From the NCBI GenBank assembly GCA_022653675.1, contig JALCST010000010.1, positions 29,541-93,540 of the forward strand: a stretch of 64,000 nt of DNA. The letters are read 5' to 3'. Shown here piece after piece: positions 53,028 through 63,213 of the stretch. The position numbers and the translations under genes were made by a program. The notes under the pieces were generated by a model, which was not told the origin of the DNA, made no database searches, and saw only the letters and a list, made by a program, of their open reading frames with translations. The stretch's first letter is position 1. Each line of letters starts with the position of its first letter. Origin of the DNA: Bacteroidales bacterium (GTDB lineage: Bacteria; Bacteroidota; Bacteroidia; Bacteroidales; UBA932).

Positions 53028-55733
53028 TCAGTTCAGGCTGAACCTGATCTTAAGCATGACCGAGGCGGGACGGAGGAGGTAGCGGTATTCGAATTCCGTA
53101 GCGTCGGATGTGAGCCGGTTGTCATAGGTACGTGTGCCGGGCAGGTTCCGGGCTTCGAGCAGATATTCGACCTTCCCGGTCCTGTATGTGAGCGACGCAT
53201 CGAGGAAAGGTATGTGGCGGCTGCCGGATACGATGGCGCTGTTGAAGTAGTGCTCTCCGGTTACATTCAACACAAGGCCCGGCATTATGGAACAGTCGAG
53301 AGACAGTTTCTGATGCAGCGCATTGATCGGGCTGACGGAGGTGCTGCCGCCGACATATTCCGTCCCGATGTTTTCGAAGCTCGCGTCATATTGTGTCCTG
53401 ACCCTCTTGCTCCAGCTTGTTATCGCCTTGAACCCGGCGCTGGTCTGGCCTGTAATGGTTTTCATAACCGTCCCCTGGCGCAGGACATCCATCAGGAACC
53501 GCCGGTACCCTACAGACAGTTCCAGGGTAGTCAATATGCCGTCGAAGTACTTGGAAACCCTCCCGCTTGCGCCGTATCCCTGCGATACGTTGTCGATGGC
53601 ATAGGATTCTATCCGGCTCAGCGTCCCGTCGAAGGTGGTGCCGTACATCAGGTTCGATCCGGTCCGCCAATACGACGCGTCCAGCGATGCGAAAAGAGCC
53701 GAAAGCGCATCGGCATATTTGAGAGAGACGCTGCAGTTCAGCTTCTTATTCTCGCTGACGGCTATACTACGGTAGTCGGCCATCATACCTTCGCACATAT
53801 GCTCTTCTGGATAACCATAACCTTTGGCTATGCTGCGGTAATCGGTCATTATGTAACCGCTGTACATGTCAGTGATTGAACCGTAATCTTCGGTATACGA
53901 CGACCGGACATTCAGCTTAAGGTTCAGGGCCAGTTTCAGGTCCATGTCCAGACATGGGGAGAAGAACGGCCGGGACTTTGAGGTCAGCGTATTGATGATG
54001 TTATCATGCACATTTAAAAAGGCATAGTCCATATATGCGGAGGCCGAAAGATCCAGTTCCCGGTATCTGTAGCTCAATTCCACGTGTCCGTCGATATCCC
54101 ATCTGCCGTAGCCGATGTCATTGCGGAGCGAGTCCGCACGTTCCGTGAGCGATGCGAGTCCAAGGCTGCTCTCCATCTTCTGAATGTCCGCAGTGAAGCC
54201 GAGACTTGCATACAGACTAAGTCCCCGTGCCATATCGCCTATGAAACTCACATAATTTCTGGTATGGAACGAGCGGTTGGCCATAGTCTGAAGTGCCGTT
54301 CCATCTTCGGCCTGCCCATATCCGAAGATGGACGGATAGAGGGCGGGAGTTACTTCAAGCGACGCCGGCAGGCTGCCTGCACTGACAGCCGAGTTGACGC
54401 CAAAGTCGACTCCGTCCTTAACCTTTTTAAAGGAACTGAATTCATTTTTAAGGCTAAGGTTCGGAGCCATATCAAAAACCTGGCTGACGAGGTCGTCCCC
54501 TGTCAACACGGTTCCCTGGGTGTCATTCCATCCGGCTGCAAGGGTCAGGGCCTCCTCCGTATATCGTTTGGAGGCATTGCCAGTGAACTTCAACCGCATT
54601 TCCGCATCGTTCTTCTTGCGCGTCGCGCTCGTCGCCTCGCTTATGGTCAGCGGGTCCGCGGACGGCATGTAGTAGACTGTCATAGAGGAATCGTTGAAAG
54701 TCTGTCGGTCATAGCAATATATGCCGTTGACGCTCAATATGTCATCCTCGTCGAGCTTGAAAAGGTTGTTGACGGAAACTGCGTGGGTGGTATTGTCCAT
54801 ATAGCGTTCCATATCAATATCAGGAGTTTCCGGGGCATATACGCCGATATACGGTGAGAGACGCGCAGTGTTGTCATACTGCTCCGCAAGTTCCGACACT
54901 ATGTCGTGACCGGAATTGTTTGACTTGACTGTACACAACATCTGGTAGGAGTTCGTGAAAAGCATGGCGGTTACCGCTCCGTCCCACATCAACGGACCGT
55001 ATCCGGCACCAAGCTGCATAGTGCCTATGATCGCACCTTTGGACTTGTTTTTCAGCTTGAGATTGATGGCGGCATTTTCGGGAAGATTCCCGGAGAGTGT
55101 CAGGTCCCTGAACATCTTGACAGGCTGATGGTTTTCGTACACCTCCACGGCGGCCACATCCTTCGCCCGGATGCTGTTGGTCGCCACGCCGTACCGCGAG
55201 CCCATAAGATCCAGCCCTTCGATGTAGAACCTGTTGATGGCCCTGCCGTTATACTTGATACCCCCGGCCTTGTCGACCGTTATGCCCGGCATCTTTCTTA
55301 TCACGTCGCCGATGGAGCGGTCGAGGGAATCGGAGAACATGCCGACATAATAGGTAAGCGTGTCTCCCATGCGACGTATGGGTTTTGTCCTCACTACGGC
55401 AGCCTGGAGCTTCATCTCCCTGTATCCTACATCTATATCCAGCTTCCGGCTCTGCGCCTTTATTGTCTGCGAGGTCCTTTCGACATTGAACCCCGCTACG
55501 GTTACGGTCAGCGTGCCGCTCTTCGTATTGCACGATATGCTGAAACACCCGTCCTCCCCGGTGGTGGCGAAGCCGATGACCGTCTTGGTTCCCGGGTCCT
55601 CTATCATCACATTGGCAAGGTCGACGGCGGCCCCGTTCCCGGAATATCTCACCGTACCGCTGACCACTATCTGGGAGAAGGACTCGGCATAAGTGGTCAG
55701 CAGCACTAAGGCTATGAGGACGATCCTTCTCAT
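53028..55733 (-). CDS. TonB-plug outer-membrane barrel protein, locus 3
   Basis: A 901-residue protein with signal peptide, carboxypeptidase-regulatory-like domain (VVSGTVRYSGNGAAVDLANV), plug motifs (GDVIRKMPGITVDKAGGIKY, FYIEGLDLMGSRYG) and a barrel ending MLKIRFSLN. About half of the residues appear shared with the 59602 and 45912 paralogues. It follows its GLPGLI partner by 4 bp. Likely substrate or partner unknown. The gene ends 13 bp from a minisatellite. Confidence 0.88.
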   Translation of the reverse strand: MRRIVLIALVLLTTYAESFSQIVVSGTVRYSGNGAAVDLANVMIEDPGTKTVIGFATTGEDGCFSISCNTKSGTLTVTVAGFNVERTSQTIKAQSRKLDIDVGYREMKLQAAVVRTKPIRRMGDTLTYYVGMFSDSLDRSIGDVIRKMPGITVDKAGGIKYNGRAINRFYIEGLDLMGSRYGVATNSIRAKDVAAVEVYENHQPVKMFRDLTLSGNLPENAAINLKLKNKSKGAIIGTMQLGAGYGPLMWDGAVTAMLFTNSYQMLCTVKSNNSGHDIVSELAEQYDNTARLSPYIGVYAPETPDIDMERYMDNTTHAVSVNNLFKLDEDDILSVNGIYCYDRQTFNDSSMTVYYMPSADPLTISEATSATRKKNDAEMRLKFTGNASKRYTEEALTLAAGWNDTQGTVLTGDDLVSQVFDMAPNLSLKNEFSSFKKVKDGVDFGVNSAVSAGSLPASLEVTPALYPSIFGYGQAEDGTALQTMANRSFHTRNYVSFIGDMARGLSLYASLGFTADIQKMESSLGLASLTERADSLRNDIGYGRWDIDGHVELSYRYRELDLSASAYMDYAFLNVHDNIINTLTSKSRPFFSPCLDMDLKLALNLKLNVRSSYTEDYGSITDMYSGYIMTDYRSIAKGYGYPEEHMCEGMMADYRSIAVSENKKLNCSVSLKYADALSALFASLDASYWRTGSNLMYGTTFDGTLSRIESYAIDNVSQGYGASGRVSKYFDGILTTLELSVGYRRFLMDVLRQGTVMKTITGQTSAGFKAITSWSKRVRTQYDASFENIGTEYVGGSTSVSPINALHQKLSLDCSIMPGLVLNVTGEHYFNSAIVSGSRHIPFLDASLTYRTGKVEYLLEARNLPGTRTYDNRLTSDATEFEYRYLLRPASVMLKIRFSLN

Positions 55734-55737
55734 ATTC

Positions 55738-56754
55738 CTACTCCAGCTCGAGCCTGGGATAGAAGTCGTCAGGGACAGGGTCGGAGACGCTTACCTTGAT
55801 ACTGTTTTTGCCGTCCACGAAGGTAGCCTCCGTCCTGTCCAGGACCCGGATCGACAGTGGTGCGTTCCAGAATCTCTTCCAGAGCTTCTCCATCTCCTTC
55901 CGGCTGCACTTGCGGACCTTGCGGTCGGGAATCCATGCATATATCCTCCTGTCCGTACTGTATCCCGGCACGAAGTCGTAGATCGGCTCGGCGGCGGGCT
56001 TGCCGATGCCGACAGCCTCCCATCTGAACAGCCCCTTCCCATCGGTGACCTTCAGTATCAGCCCCGGCAGGCCAGAGAATTTCCAGGGACCGTAGCCGTA
56101 CGGAATGTCGAAAGTGTAGTATGCAATCCACCTGCGTCCCCTGAACATAGCCTCGGCCCTGTTGCACGGATAGCCCATGACGGTGTCCGTCCCCGGAACC
56201 ATGGTCCACTTGAAAGGCTCCGCTTTCTCCGAGTACCGGTACTCGTCATATTGGAATCTCGAAGAGACGGTTCTCCTTTCCTCGGAAGGATAGCTATAGA
56301 CATCCATGTAAAGCGGGCAGACTCCCTCGGGTATCCAGTCGTACAATCTGCGTTTCAGTCTCGACGGTGTCCAGTCCGGCGTCAGCTGGTCCAGCCATTT
56401 CCGGTCCAGTGACATAAGATAATTGAATGCGATGGAATCGACACGCTGGGAATAAGCGCTGTAGAACCTGTTGACTTTGCTTCCGATCTGAAGCATGTCC
56501 ATGTCCCTTAACATACGCAGGCTGTCCCCATCCTTTACTGCGTAGGAAAAATCATAAGTTACAGTAAGCTTGGAAGTATCAATGGCCTGCATCGATCCCC
56601 AGTTCCTCGGTTTGTTCCATTGATAGCAGGTGTATCCGTTATCCTCCTGCGAGACGTTGACCTGCTCCATGCTGATAATATGAGGATCCTGGCCGGAAGC
56701 CATGTATGGAAATAACAGTAATAACAAAAATGACAAGTAAGTTGATTTTTTCAT
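55738..56754 (-). CDS. GLPGLI-family periplasmic protein, locus 3
   Basis: A 338-residue protein with signal peptide (YLSFLLLLLFPYMASGQ), family motif WKFSGLPGLILKVTDGKG and C-terminus YPRLELE. The segment DTVMGYPCNRAEAMFRGRRW matches the corresponding region in the other copies. It precedes the barrel gene by 4 bp, and a shared promoter element lies directly upstream (56825-56908). Its role is unknown. Confidence 0.87.
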   Translation of the reverse strand: MKKSTYLSFLLLLLFPYMASGQDPHIISMEQVNVSQEDNGYTCYQWNKPRNWGSMQAIDTSKLTVTYDFSYAVKDGDSLRMLRDMDMLQIGSKVNRFYSAYSQRVDSIAFNYLMSLDRKWLDQLTPDWTPSRLKRRLYDWIPEGVCPLYMDVYSYPSEERRTVSSRFQYDEYRYSEKAEPFKWTMVPGTDTVMGYPCNRAEAMFRGRRWIAYYTFDIPYGYGPWKFSGLPGLILKVTDGKGLFRWEAVGIGKPAAEPIYDFVPGYSTDRRIYAWIPDRKVRKCSRKEMEKLWKRFWNAPLSIRVLDRTEATFVDGKNSIKVSVSDPVPDDFYPRLELE

Positions 56755-56797
56755 GATTAAGTGCGAGTATAATCAGTTTCCGCTCGTTCACCGGCAA

Positions 56798-56908
56798 AGT
56801 TATACTCTCACATTTCGCCATAGATCAAAAAAAATCTAAATCATCGAAATTAAATTACCTGATTGTCAATCATTTAGTTCCGGAATCCCCGACAAAATCT
56901 AAACTGTT
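56798..56908 (-). promoter_or_regulatory. Shared promoter element upstream of GLPGLI locus 3
   Basis: The -7 TAACTTTG lies near 56805-56798, and TTTG is 23 bp upstream within TTTAGATTTTTTTTG. A second TTTAGATTTT box lies at about 56892-56906. Core ATTGATAATCAAT follows at 56918-56930. Matches the elements at 51488-51606 and 63240-63322 almost base for base. Confidence 0.75.
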
Positions 56909-56974
56909 ATCCAATATATTGATAATCAATGGAATGCGTTATGGCGGCTGGAGCATAAATTACCTCTCAAATAA

Positions 56975-57415
56975 TTATTTCAAACAATGAAGCAACAAGC
57001 TCTTGCCTTCAGTCATTATTTCCGCGGTACCGTCTATGCACGAATCTGCTGGAACGGTCTTGCCGTACGATGTCTTCAATCCGTTCCATAGGCATACCGG
57101 CATCCGTACGGTGCTGTCCGTCGTTTCCTCCCGGGTTCCAAGCGTTCCTGCAAGAACGCCGTATTGCTCATAAGGATAACTGTCCAGTTTGATATTCACT
57201 TTCAACCCCGCATGCATCTTCGTCAAAGATGATCGCGGTACTTCGACGACTGCCGTCGAATCGGCAGGATAGATTATGGCACTCGCCCGTATCACTTCCG
57301 GGATCCTTATGATGCTGCTCCCCAAAAGTACTATTATGACTGTCAGGGCGGAGACAATGATGCTTCTCCTCAGAAGACCCGGCGGTATCGCTCCTATGAT
57401 AGAATCGTTCTTCAT
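56975..57415 (-). CDS. Miniature HlyD-like membrane fusion protein
   Basis: A 146-residue protein that starts right after the exporter's stop (TGA-ATG). One membrane helix (residues about 17-37) is followed by a single beta-barrel-like domain with SSLTKMHAGLKVNIKLDSYP and NGLKTSYGKTVP, which are C-terminal HlyD motifs. The lipoyl half-motifs and coiled-coil hairpin of a normal adaptor (about 400 residues) are missing, as if deleted internally. It could be a stub adaptor for the exporter, a decayed gene, or a distinct minimal adaptor. Confidence 0.7.
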   Translation of the reverse strand: MKNDSIIGAIPPGLLRRSIIVSALTVIIVLLGSSIIRIPEVIRASAIIYPADSTAVVEVPRSSLTKMHAGLKVNIKLDSYPYEQYGVLAGTLGTREETTDSTVRMPVCLWNGLKTSYGKTVPADSCIDGTAEIMTEGKSLLLHCLK

Positions 57416-59605
57416 TCAATCATCCCCCAGTTCGAGCTGGTTCCTTACAAGTTCGTAATATGCACCCTTGTTGGCCAACAGTTCGTTGTGCCGGCCTTGC
57501 TCCACTATTTTCCCTCCTTCGAGCACCACGATGTTGTCAGCCTCCCTGACGGTCGAGAGCCGATGGGCCACCACGACTACCGTCTTGCCCCTGAACAGCC
57601 TGTGCAACCGTTCCATGATCGTCTTTTCGTTGTTCGCATCCAGCGAATTCGTCGCCTCGTCGAGAAAAAGATACTTCGCATCCTTGTATGCCGCCCTCGC
57701 TATGAGAATGCGCTGTTTCTGGCCCGTGCTCAACCCGTGGCCGTCCATACCTATGTGCGTATAAAGGCCGAGAGGCAGCGAATCCACGTAATCCTCTATG
57801 TTCGCTATGTGCATCGCCTCCCGTATCCTTTTCATGTCGGGTTCCTCGTCCTCGGGGGCGATATTCCCCAAAATGGTATCAGAAAATATGAAACCCTCCT
57901 GCATAACCACGCCGCATTCCCGACGCCAGGCATTCTTGTTGTAGTCTCCGATACTTTGTCCTCCTAAAAGTACCTCTCCTACGACAGGATCGTAAAAACC
58001 AAGCATGAGCTTCACCATGGTACTCTTGCCGCTGCCGCTCGACCCCACTATGGCCGTGACCTTGTCCGAAGGAATCTCGAGGTTTATACCCTTAAGCACA
58101 TATTCCGAATGGGGACCGTCATACTGGAACGACACGTCCCTGAACGAAATGTCACCGTCGAGTGGAATGGCGCATATCCTCGAGGTCCCTTCGGGTTCCT
58201 CATCCTCCTTCTCGTTTATCTCGCTGAGGCGTTCGAGGCTGATCTTCGCATCCTGCGTGGATTGAATGAAGGAGATGAACTGCGATATCGGCGCATTGAG
58301 CTGCCCTATGATATATTGCATCGCCATCATCATACCGAGCGTCATGCTGCCGTTTATAACGAGCTTCGCCGAGAGGAACGAAATGATGATGTCCTTCGTC
58401 TGTTCGATGCACAGGCTCCCGACCTGCTGTGTCTGACCTAGTGTGAGGCCCTTGATCCCGATTTTGTAGAGACTCCCCTGTATCCTTTCCCATTCCCAGC
58501 GTTTCTGTTTCTCGCAGTTGTTGAGTTTTATCTCCTGCATTCCGCTTATCATCTGTATCAGGTTGCTCTGGTTGCTCGACATCTCCTGGAACCGCATGTA
58601 GTCGAGTTTGCGGCGTTTCTTCATGAAAGCGATTATCCATAAGATGTACATTGCGCTACCCACTATGAAAACAGCCAGTATCCCAAGATTGTACGTCGCC
58701 ATTATGATCGAATAGATGATGACGGAGACGAAAGCCATAGCCATGCTTATCACCGAACCCGTAAGAAAACTCTGTATGCGGTCATAATCCCCTATCCGCT
58801 GCATGATGTCCCCCACCTTGCGGGAATCGAAGAATGCGATCGGAAGACGCATCAGCTTGCTGAGAAAATCCGAAATAAGCGATATGCTGATCCTCGACGA
58901 CACATGAAGCATTATCCTGTTCTTCACCACGTCGTTGAGTGCCTGCGACAGGATGATGACGACCTGGGCTATTAGCATGACGACGACGAAATGCAGATTG
59001 CTGTCCGCAATGCCGATATCGACGACGGATTGGGTGACGAACGGCAGCATCATACTCAACAAGCTCGATATCAGCATCGCAAGTAGTATCTGCACTATGA
59101 ATGACTTGTATGGCTGCAGATACCTGAACAGATAGTGGAAATCCATGCGACGCCCCTTGTTCCCCGTCGACATCTTGCGGAATTCCGGCGTCGGCTCGAG
59201 CAAAAGGGCGATGCCTTTCCCCTTGACGAGCCATGACTTCAGGAATTGGCCAGACTCGTACTTCAAAAGCCCCTGGGCCGGATCAGAGATATAAACGAAC
59301 CACTTCTTACCTCGTTTCCGTATCCGGTAGACCACTACGAAATGATTCTGGTTCCAATGTATTATGCACGGCAGGTTCGCATCGTCACGCAGCTGCTTCC
59401 ACGTTATCCTCACTCCCGCACTCCGGAATCCTATGGATTCGGCCGCATCGCTTATCCCGAGCATCGAGACCCCACGTATACCTATGCGGCACTTGTCCCT
59501 CAGCTCCGCCACAGAATAGTCCTTCCCGTAAAACGAGGCCACGATCTTAAGGCATGTAGGCCCGCAATCCGCGGAATCGTGCTGTATGAATTTCGGAAAA
59601 CTCAT
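57416..59605 (-). CDS. C39-peptidase ABC exporter (PCAT) for double-glycine peptides
   Basis: A 729-residue protein. The C39 domain (1-140) has Gln8, Cys14 (SADCGPTCLK), His88 (NHFVVVY) and Asp108. The six-helix membrane domain covers about 165-430 and the ATPase domain about 480-715, with Walker A GSSGSGKS (about 520), signature LSTGQKQR (about 625), Walker B YLFLDEATNSLD and the H-loop AHRLSTVRE. It should cleave after the Gly-Gly of the leader and export the core. The start overlaps the barrel gene's stop (ATGA), and the mini-HlyD follows. The nearest visible GG substrate is at 51210. Confidence 0.93.
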   Translation of the reverse strand: MSFPKFIQHDSADCGPTCLKIVASFYGKDYSVAELRDKCRIGIRGVSMLGISDAAESIGFRSAGVRITWKQLRDDANLPCIIHWNQNHFVVVYRIRKRGKKWFVYISDPAQGLLKYESGQFLKSWLVKGKGIALLLEPTPEFRKMSTGNKGRRMDFHYLFRYLQPYKSFIVQILLAMLISSLLSMMLPFVTQSVVDIGIADSNLHFVVVMLIAQVVIILSQALNDVVKNRIMLHVSSRISISLISDFLSKLMRLPIAFFDSRKVGDIMQRIGDYDRIQSFLTGSVISMAMAFVSVIIYSIIMATYNLGILAVFIVGSAMYILWIIAFMKKRRKLDYMRFQEMSSNQSNLIQMISGMQEIKLNNCEKQKRWEWERIQGSLYKIGIKGLTLGQTQQVGSLCIEQTKDIIISFLSAKLVINGSMTLGMMMAMQYIIGQLNAPISQFISFIQSTQDAKISLERLSEINEKEDEEPEGTSRICAIPLDGDISFRDVSFQYDGPHSEYVLKGINLEIPSDKVTAIVGSSGSGKSTMVKLMLGFYDPVVGEVLLGGQSIGDYNKNAWRRECGVVMQEGFIFSDTILGNIAPEDEEPDMKRIREAMHIANIEDYVDSLPLGLYTHIGMDGHGLSTGQKQRILIARAAYKDAKYLFLDEATNSLDANNEKTIMERLHRLFRGKTVVVVAHRLSTVREADNIVVLEGGKIVEQGRHNELLANKGAYYELVRNQLELGDD

Positions 59606-62253
59606 TTGATGCTGAACCTCACTTTCAACATTACCGAGACTGGGCGCAGGTGATAGCCGTACTCGTAATCTGTGATATCAGTGTAAATGCGCTGATAGTA
59701 GGTATCGGTATTCAGAAAGTTGCGCCCTTCCAGAATATACTCGAAGTAACGGGTCTTATAATTAATTGATGCATCCGCAAAGAACATGGAGCGAGTACCG
59801 GAGGTTATGGCGTCGTTGAAATAATGGTCACCGGAAATATTAAAAGTCAAAGACTTTAACACGGTAAAGTAGAAAGAAAGCTTCTGATGCAAGGCATTTA
59901 TGGGAGAAATGGTCGTAGAACTGTTTTCTATGGCGCTTTTGCTCCTGACATAGTCTATCTTGTAGTCGCCTTTTACATGGCGGGAAAATCTGGACGACAC
60001 CTCGAGTCCCGACGAAAAACTGTCATAAACGGTTTTCATTATCTTTCCCTGACGAAGTATATCCATATAAGTACGGTTATAGGATAACGGTATGCCTACG
60101 GTGGTAGCTAAATCGTCGAAGCGCTTTTCCATCCTCGCAACTGTTGAAAACCCCTGGGAAAGGTTGTCTATTGCAAACGATTCTATGCGGCTGAGCGAAC
60201 CGTAATATTGCGTACCGTACATAAGATTCGACTTTGCACGCCAATATGAAACGTTTAACGAACCGAAAGTGGAAATGACCGCATCTCCGTATGAAAGTCT
60301 GGCGTTGCAGTTCTGTATTACGGATTCGCGGATATTCCCGTCGCTACTGGAAAGCATGCGGTAGTCGGTCATCACATATCCTGCGTAGTTGCTGCCGACC
60401 GCTCCCGTCCGATGGGAAAGGGAGCCTTCAACCGATAGATTCAGGCTCGGGGAGAGCTTCACATTAAAAGAGACATTCGGGTCCGCAAAGAACCTGTTCA
60501 ATGTACCGCTTGCGGTCCGAACATAATCGTTCATCCGCAGATTCATATAGTCCAGATTAGAGCCTATGCTGAAATCATAATTTCCGTGTCGATACGTAAA
60601 GCTTAAAAACAAACTGCCGTCCAGCCTTTTCCAGAACGAGTCGTTTCTAAGGGAATCGGCTGTCACGGTAGGGCTGTCGGTCCTGGACAGAGAGCTTTCC
60701 ATTCCCAGAAGGTCCGCCGAGACTCCGGCCCGTGCCGAGAAAGTATAGATGTCCCTTATGGTATATGCTGTCCAAAGATAGTTTGTCGTGGAAATTTTTC
60801 TGTCCCCCACGCTTTGAAGAAGAGCACCTTCACCAGTTGCATCGGCCCCGAAGATTTCCGGAAATATTACCGGTGAAACAGTCAGAGTGGCAGGCAACTG
60901 CTCCGCATTTACCGCTGATTGGAAACTGAACCTTACTCCGTTTATTACTTTTATGAAATTCAGGTTATTCTTGATCCTTATACTTGGAAGTTTGAACTTC
61001 TGGAAGACGGAGTCCGAACCGTTCAGTACCATACCTGCGTTTCTGTCCCAGTCCGCACCGAGCACAAGGTTCTCCTTAAGATATATCTTTTCGGTATTCT
61101 TCTCCAGTTTCAGGCCAAGTTCCATGCCATCGGTCAGCTCCGATGCATTCGCCGTCTCCTTTATCTCCAGGGGGGATGATTCGGGAAGGTAGTAGATGGT
61201 CGTCGATGATGAGGCGAACTTCTCGAGGTCATGGACATACTTGCAGTTGACCGTTAAGTTGTTGTCATTATCCAGCTTGAAAAGGGCGTTCAGCGAAACG
61301 GCATGGGTCAGATTGTCCATGTATCGTCCGTTTTCGATGTCTGGCGTGCTCGGGGTGTACACGCCCGTCATAGCGCTTTCCTTGCTCAAACCGCCATAGA
61401 ACGATGTGAGTTCAGCCAGGATATCGTCGCCTGAGTCGTTGGTCTTGTAGGTGCAGAGCGTCTGGAAATCGGACGAGAACTTCATTGCCGTCAGTTCCGC
61501 ATTCCACATCAACGGGCTGTATCCGGCTCCGAGCTGGGCCTCAGCTGCGAACGTCCCTTTTGCCTTATCCTTCAGTTTCAAGTTAATGGCGGCGTCATTA
61601 GAGAAGACTATGTTTTTCAGGGCTTTTACGGGCTGATGGTTCTCAAGCACCTGTACCGAAGCGATGTCCCTTGCCCGCACGTTATTAGTAGCCACTCCGT
61701 AACGGCCGCCCATCATGTCGAGCCCTTCGATGTAGAACTTGTTTATAGGCTTATTGTTGTATTTTATCTCACCGGACTTCTCCACGTCGATTCCGGGCAT
61801 TTTCTTCAGCACATCGCCGATACTGCTGTCCAAAGAATCGATATAACTCGCCACATAATAATTCAAAGTATCGCTTCTACGCTCGATCGGTTCGGATTTC
61901 ACCACAACTTCATGCAAGGTTATGCGTTCGTACTCGACGGAGAAATTCACGGTCTGGGTACGATAGGACACCTTGACCACCGTGAGCTTCACGTTGAATC
62001 CGGTCACCTTAAGGGAGACCGAATCACGCTTCCCTTTGCATTTTATGTCGTACTCTCCATTCGCGTCGGTGCTCGCGAAACCTATTATGTTACTTCCGTC
62101 TTTTGTCTGCAGTATCACGTTGGCTCCAGCCACCGCCTCTCCGCTCCCCTTCATCCGGACCGTGCCGCTGAACACCACATATCCTCCTTCGCCCTGAGCG
62201 AATGCGGACAGACATAAGAACAGCAAAACTACTATCGCAATTGGCTTTTTCAT
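59602..62253 (-). CDS. TonB-plug outer-membrane barrel protein, export locus
   Basis: 883 residues from MKKPIAIVVL (a GTG at 62271 overlaps the GLPGLI stop). Signal peptide, regulatory-like domain (FSGTVRMKGSGEAVAGANVI), plug motifs (GDVLKKMPGIDVEKSGEIKY, FYIEGLDMMGGRYGVATNNV) and barrel ending MLKVRFSIK. It lies between the GLPGLI gene and the exporter, so all four genes are one transcription unit. It may form the outer-membrane part of peptide traffic. Confidence 0.88.
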   Translation of the reverse strand: MKKPIAIVVLLFLCLSAFAQGEGGYVVFSGTVRMKGSGEAVAGANVILQTKDGSNIIGFASTDANGEYDIKCKGKRDSVSLKVTGFNVKLTVVKVSYRTQTVNFSVEYERITLHEVVVKSEPIERRSDTLNYYVASYIDSLDSSIGDVLKKMPGIDVEKSGEIKYNNKPINKFYIEGLDMMGGRYGVATNNVRARDIASVQVLENHQPVKALKNIVFSNDAAINLKLKDKAKGTFAAEAQLGAGYSPLMWNAELTAMKFSSDFQTLCTYKTNDSGDDILAELTSFYGGLSKESAMTGVYTPSTPDIENGRYMDNLTHAVSLNALFKLDNDNNLTVNCKYVHDLEKFASSSTTIYYLPESSPLEIKETANASELTDGMELGLKLEKNTEKIYLKENLVLGADWDRNAGMVLNGSDSVFQKFKLPSIRIKNNLNFIKVINGVRFSFQSAVNAEQLPATLTVSPVIFPEIFGADATGEGALLQSVGDRKISTTNYLWTAYTIRDIYTFSARAGVSADLLGMESSLSRTDSPTVTADSLRNDSFWKRLDGSLFLSFTYRHGNYDFSIGSNLDYMNLRMNDYVRTASGTLNRFFADPNVSFNVKLSPSLNLSVEGSLSHRTGAVGSNYAGYVMTDYRMLSSSDGNIRESVIQNCNARLSYGDAVISTFGSLNVSYWRAKSNLMYGTQYYGSLSRIESFAIDNLSQGFSTVARMEKRFDDLATTVGIPLSYNRTYMDILRQGKIMKTVYDSFSSGLEVSSRFSRHVKGDYKIDYVRSKSAIENSSTTISPINALHQKLSFYFTVLKSLTFNISGDHYFNDAITSGTRSMFFADASINYKTRYFEYILEGRNFLNTDTYYQRIYTDITDYEYGYHLRPVSVMLKVRFSIK

Positions 62254-62267
62254 ATAGTTGATTCCAT

Positions 62268-63182
62268 TCACTCGAGTTCCAGAGGGGGAATATACTTGCC
62301 TCGCACATCCCCGGATGAAAGGTAAACCACTTTCTTTGTCTTCCGATCATAGGTGGCTACTTGAACGCCATGTTGAATTATCAGCCCGACAGGATCACTC
62401 CACTTCTTTTTCTGCAGGGCAAGCACCTGTTTCCTGCTTACTTTCCGTATCACCATTTTGGGAGCGCCTTTGGTGGGTTTGCAGGCCTTAGGATCGAATA
62501 TATAAATAGGGCCTTTCCCCTCCTTTATGCCGACGGCTTCCCACCTGAATAATCCTGTCTGTTCTTCCGCCTTCAATATCAGACCCGGCGTACCGTTGAA
62601 CTTCCATGGACCGTTCGGAAACGGAATGGATGTGGTGAATGAAACACGGTAGTTTCTACCCCTGAAGGTCGTCTCGGCAATATTGCACCGATAGCCCATA
62701 ACCGTATCGGTAGTGTCCGGCAGAATCCGCCATTCAAATTCCGGGATCGGCTCGGAGTATTCATACTCCACATTGACAATCATCTGTCTGGATGTCAGTA
62801 TGCCTTTCCCGGGGTAATTCAGATAGTAATCATCATAGATCGCCTGTTGAGAATCCTTCATCCATGAATACACATTGATGCCTTTTTCCGTTCCATCATC
62901 TTCCATCCTACCTTTATACATCAACGAATCGCACCTGTTTGCAAAAACACTGTAATACCTGCTCATTTCAAGGCCTATCTCCAGCTTCTCGAGATCCGTC
63001 TTCCTTATGCTGCTGACGGTATCTATGGCAAACACATATTCGTACGTTACGGAAAGCATGTACTCCCCGATGCTCTTTTTTAAGGCCACATCCCTTACTT
63101 CGCAAGTGGTATCGAACTGACCATTGGAAACCATCGTTCCGGCAAAAAGCAGAAATAATGTCATTGTGATTTTGCGATTCAT
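62268..63182 (-). CDS. GLPGLI-family periplasmic protein, export locus
   Basis: A 304-residue protein with signal peptide (TMTLFLLFAGTMVSNGQ), family motif WKFNGTPGLILKAEEQTG (a variant of GLPGLI, with Thr for Leu) and C-terminus PPLELE. The central DTVMGYRCNIAETTFRGRNY segment matches its paralogues. It leads the operon GLPGLI, barrel, C39 exporter, mini-HlyD and has the shared promoter element upstream. Confidence 0.87.
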   Translation of the reverse strand: MNRKITMTLFLLFAGTMVSNGQFDTTCEVRDVALKKSIGEYMLSVTYEYVFAIDTVSSIRKTDLEKLEIGLEMSRYYSVFANRCDSLMYKGRMEDDGTEKGINVYSWMKDSQQAIYDDYYLNYPGKGILTSRQMIVNVEYEYSEPIPEFEWRILPDTTDTVMGYRCNIAETTFRGRNYRVSFTTSIPFPNGPWKFNGTPGLILKAEEQTGLFRWEAVGIKEGKGPIYIFDPKACKPTKGAPKMVIRKVSRKQVLALQKKKWSDPVGLIIQHGVQVATYDRKTKKVVYLSSGDVRGKYIPPLELE

Positions 63183-63213
63183 ATTAAAAATACTTGAAAT
63201 ATTTTAGTTAAAG

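Noticed and set aside
52932..53879. A 315-codon + strand ORF spanning the minisatellite and barrel gene end
   Set aside because: Starts in repeats and runs antisense to the real barrel gene; no homology signs.
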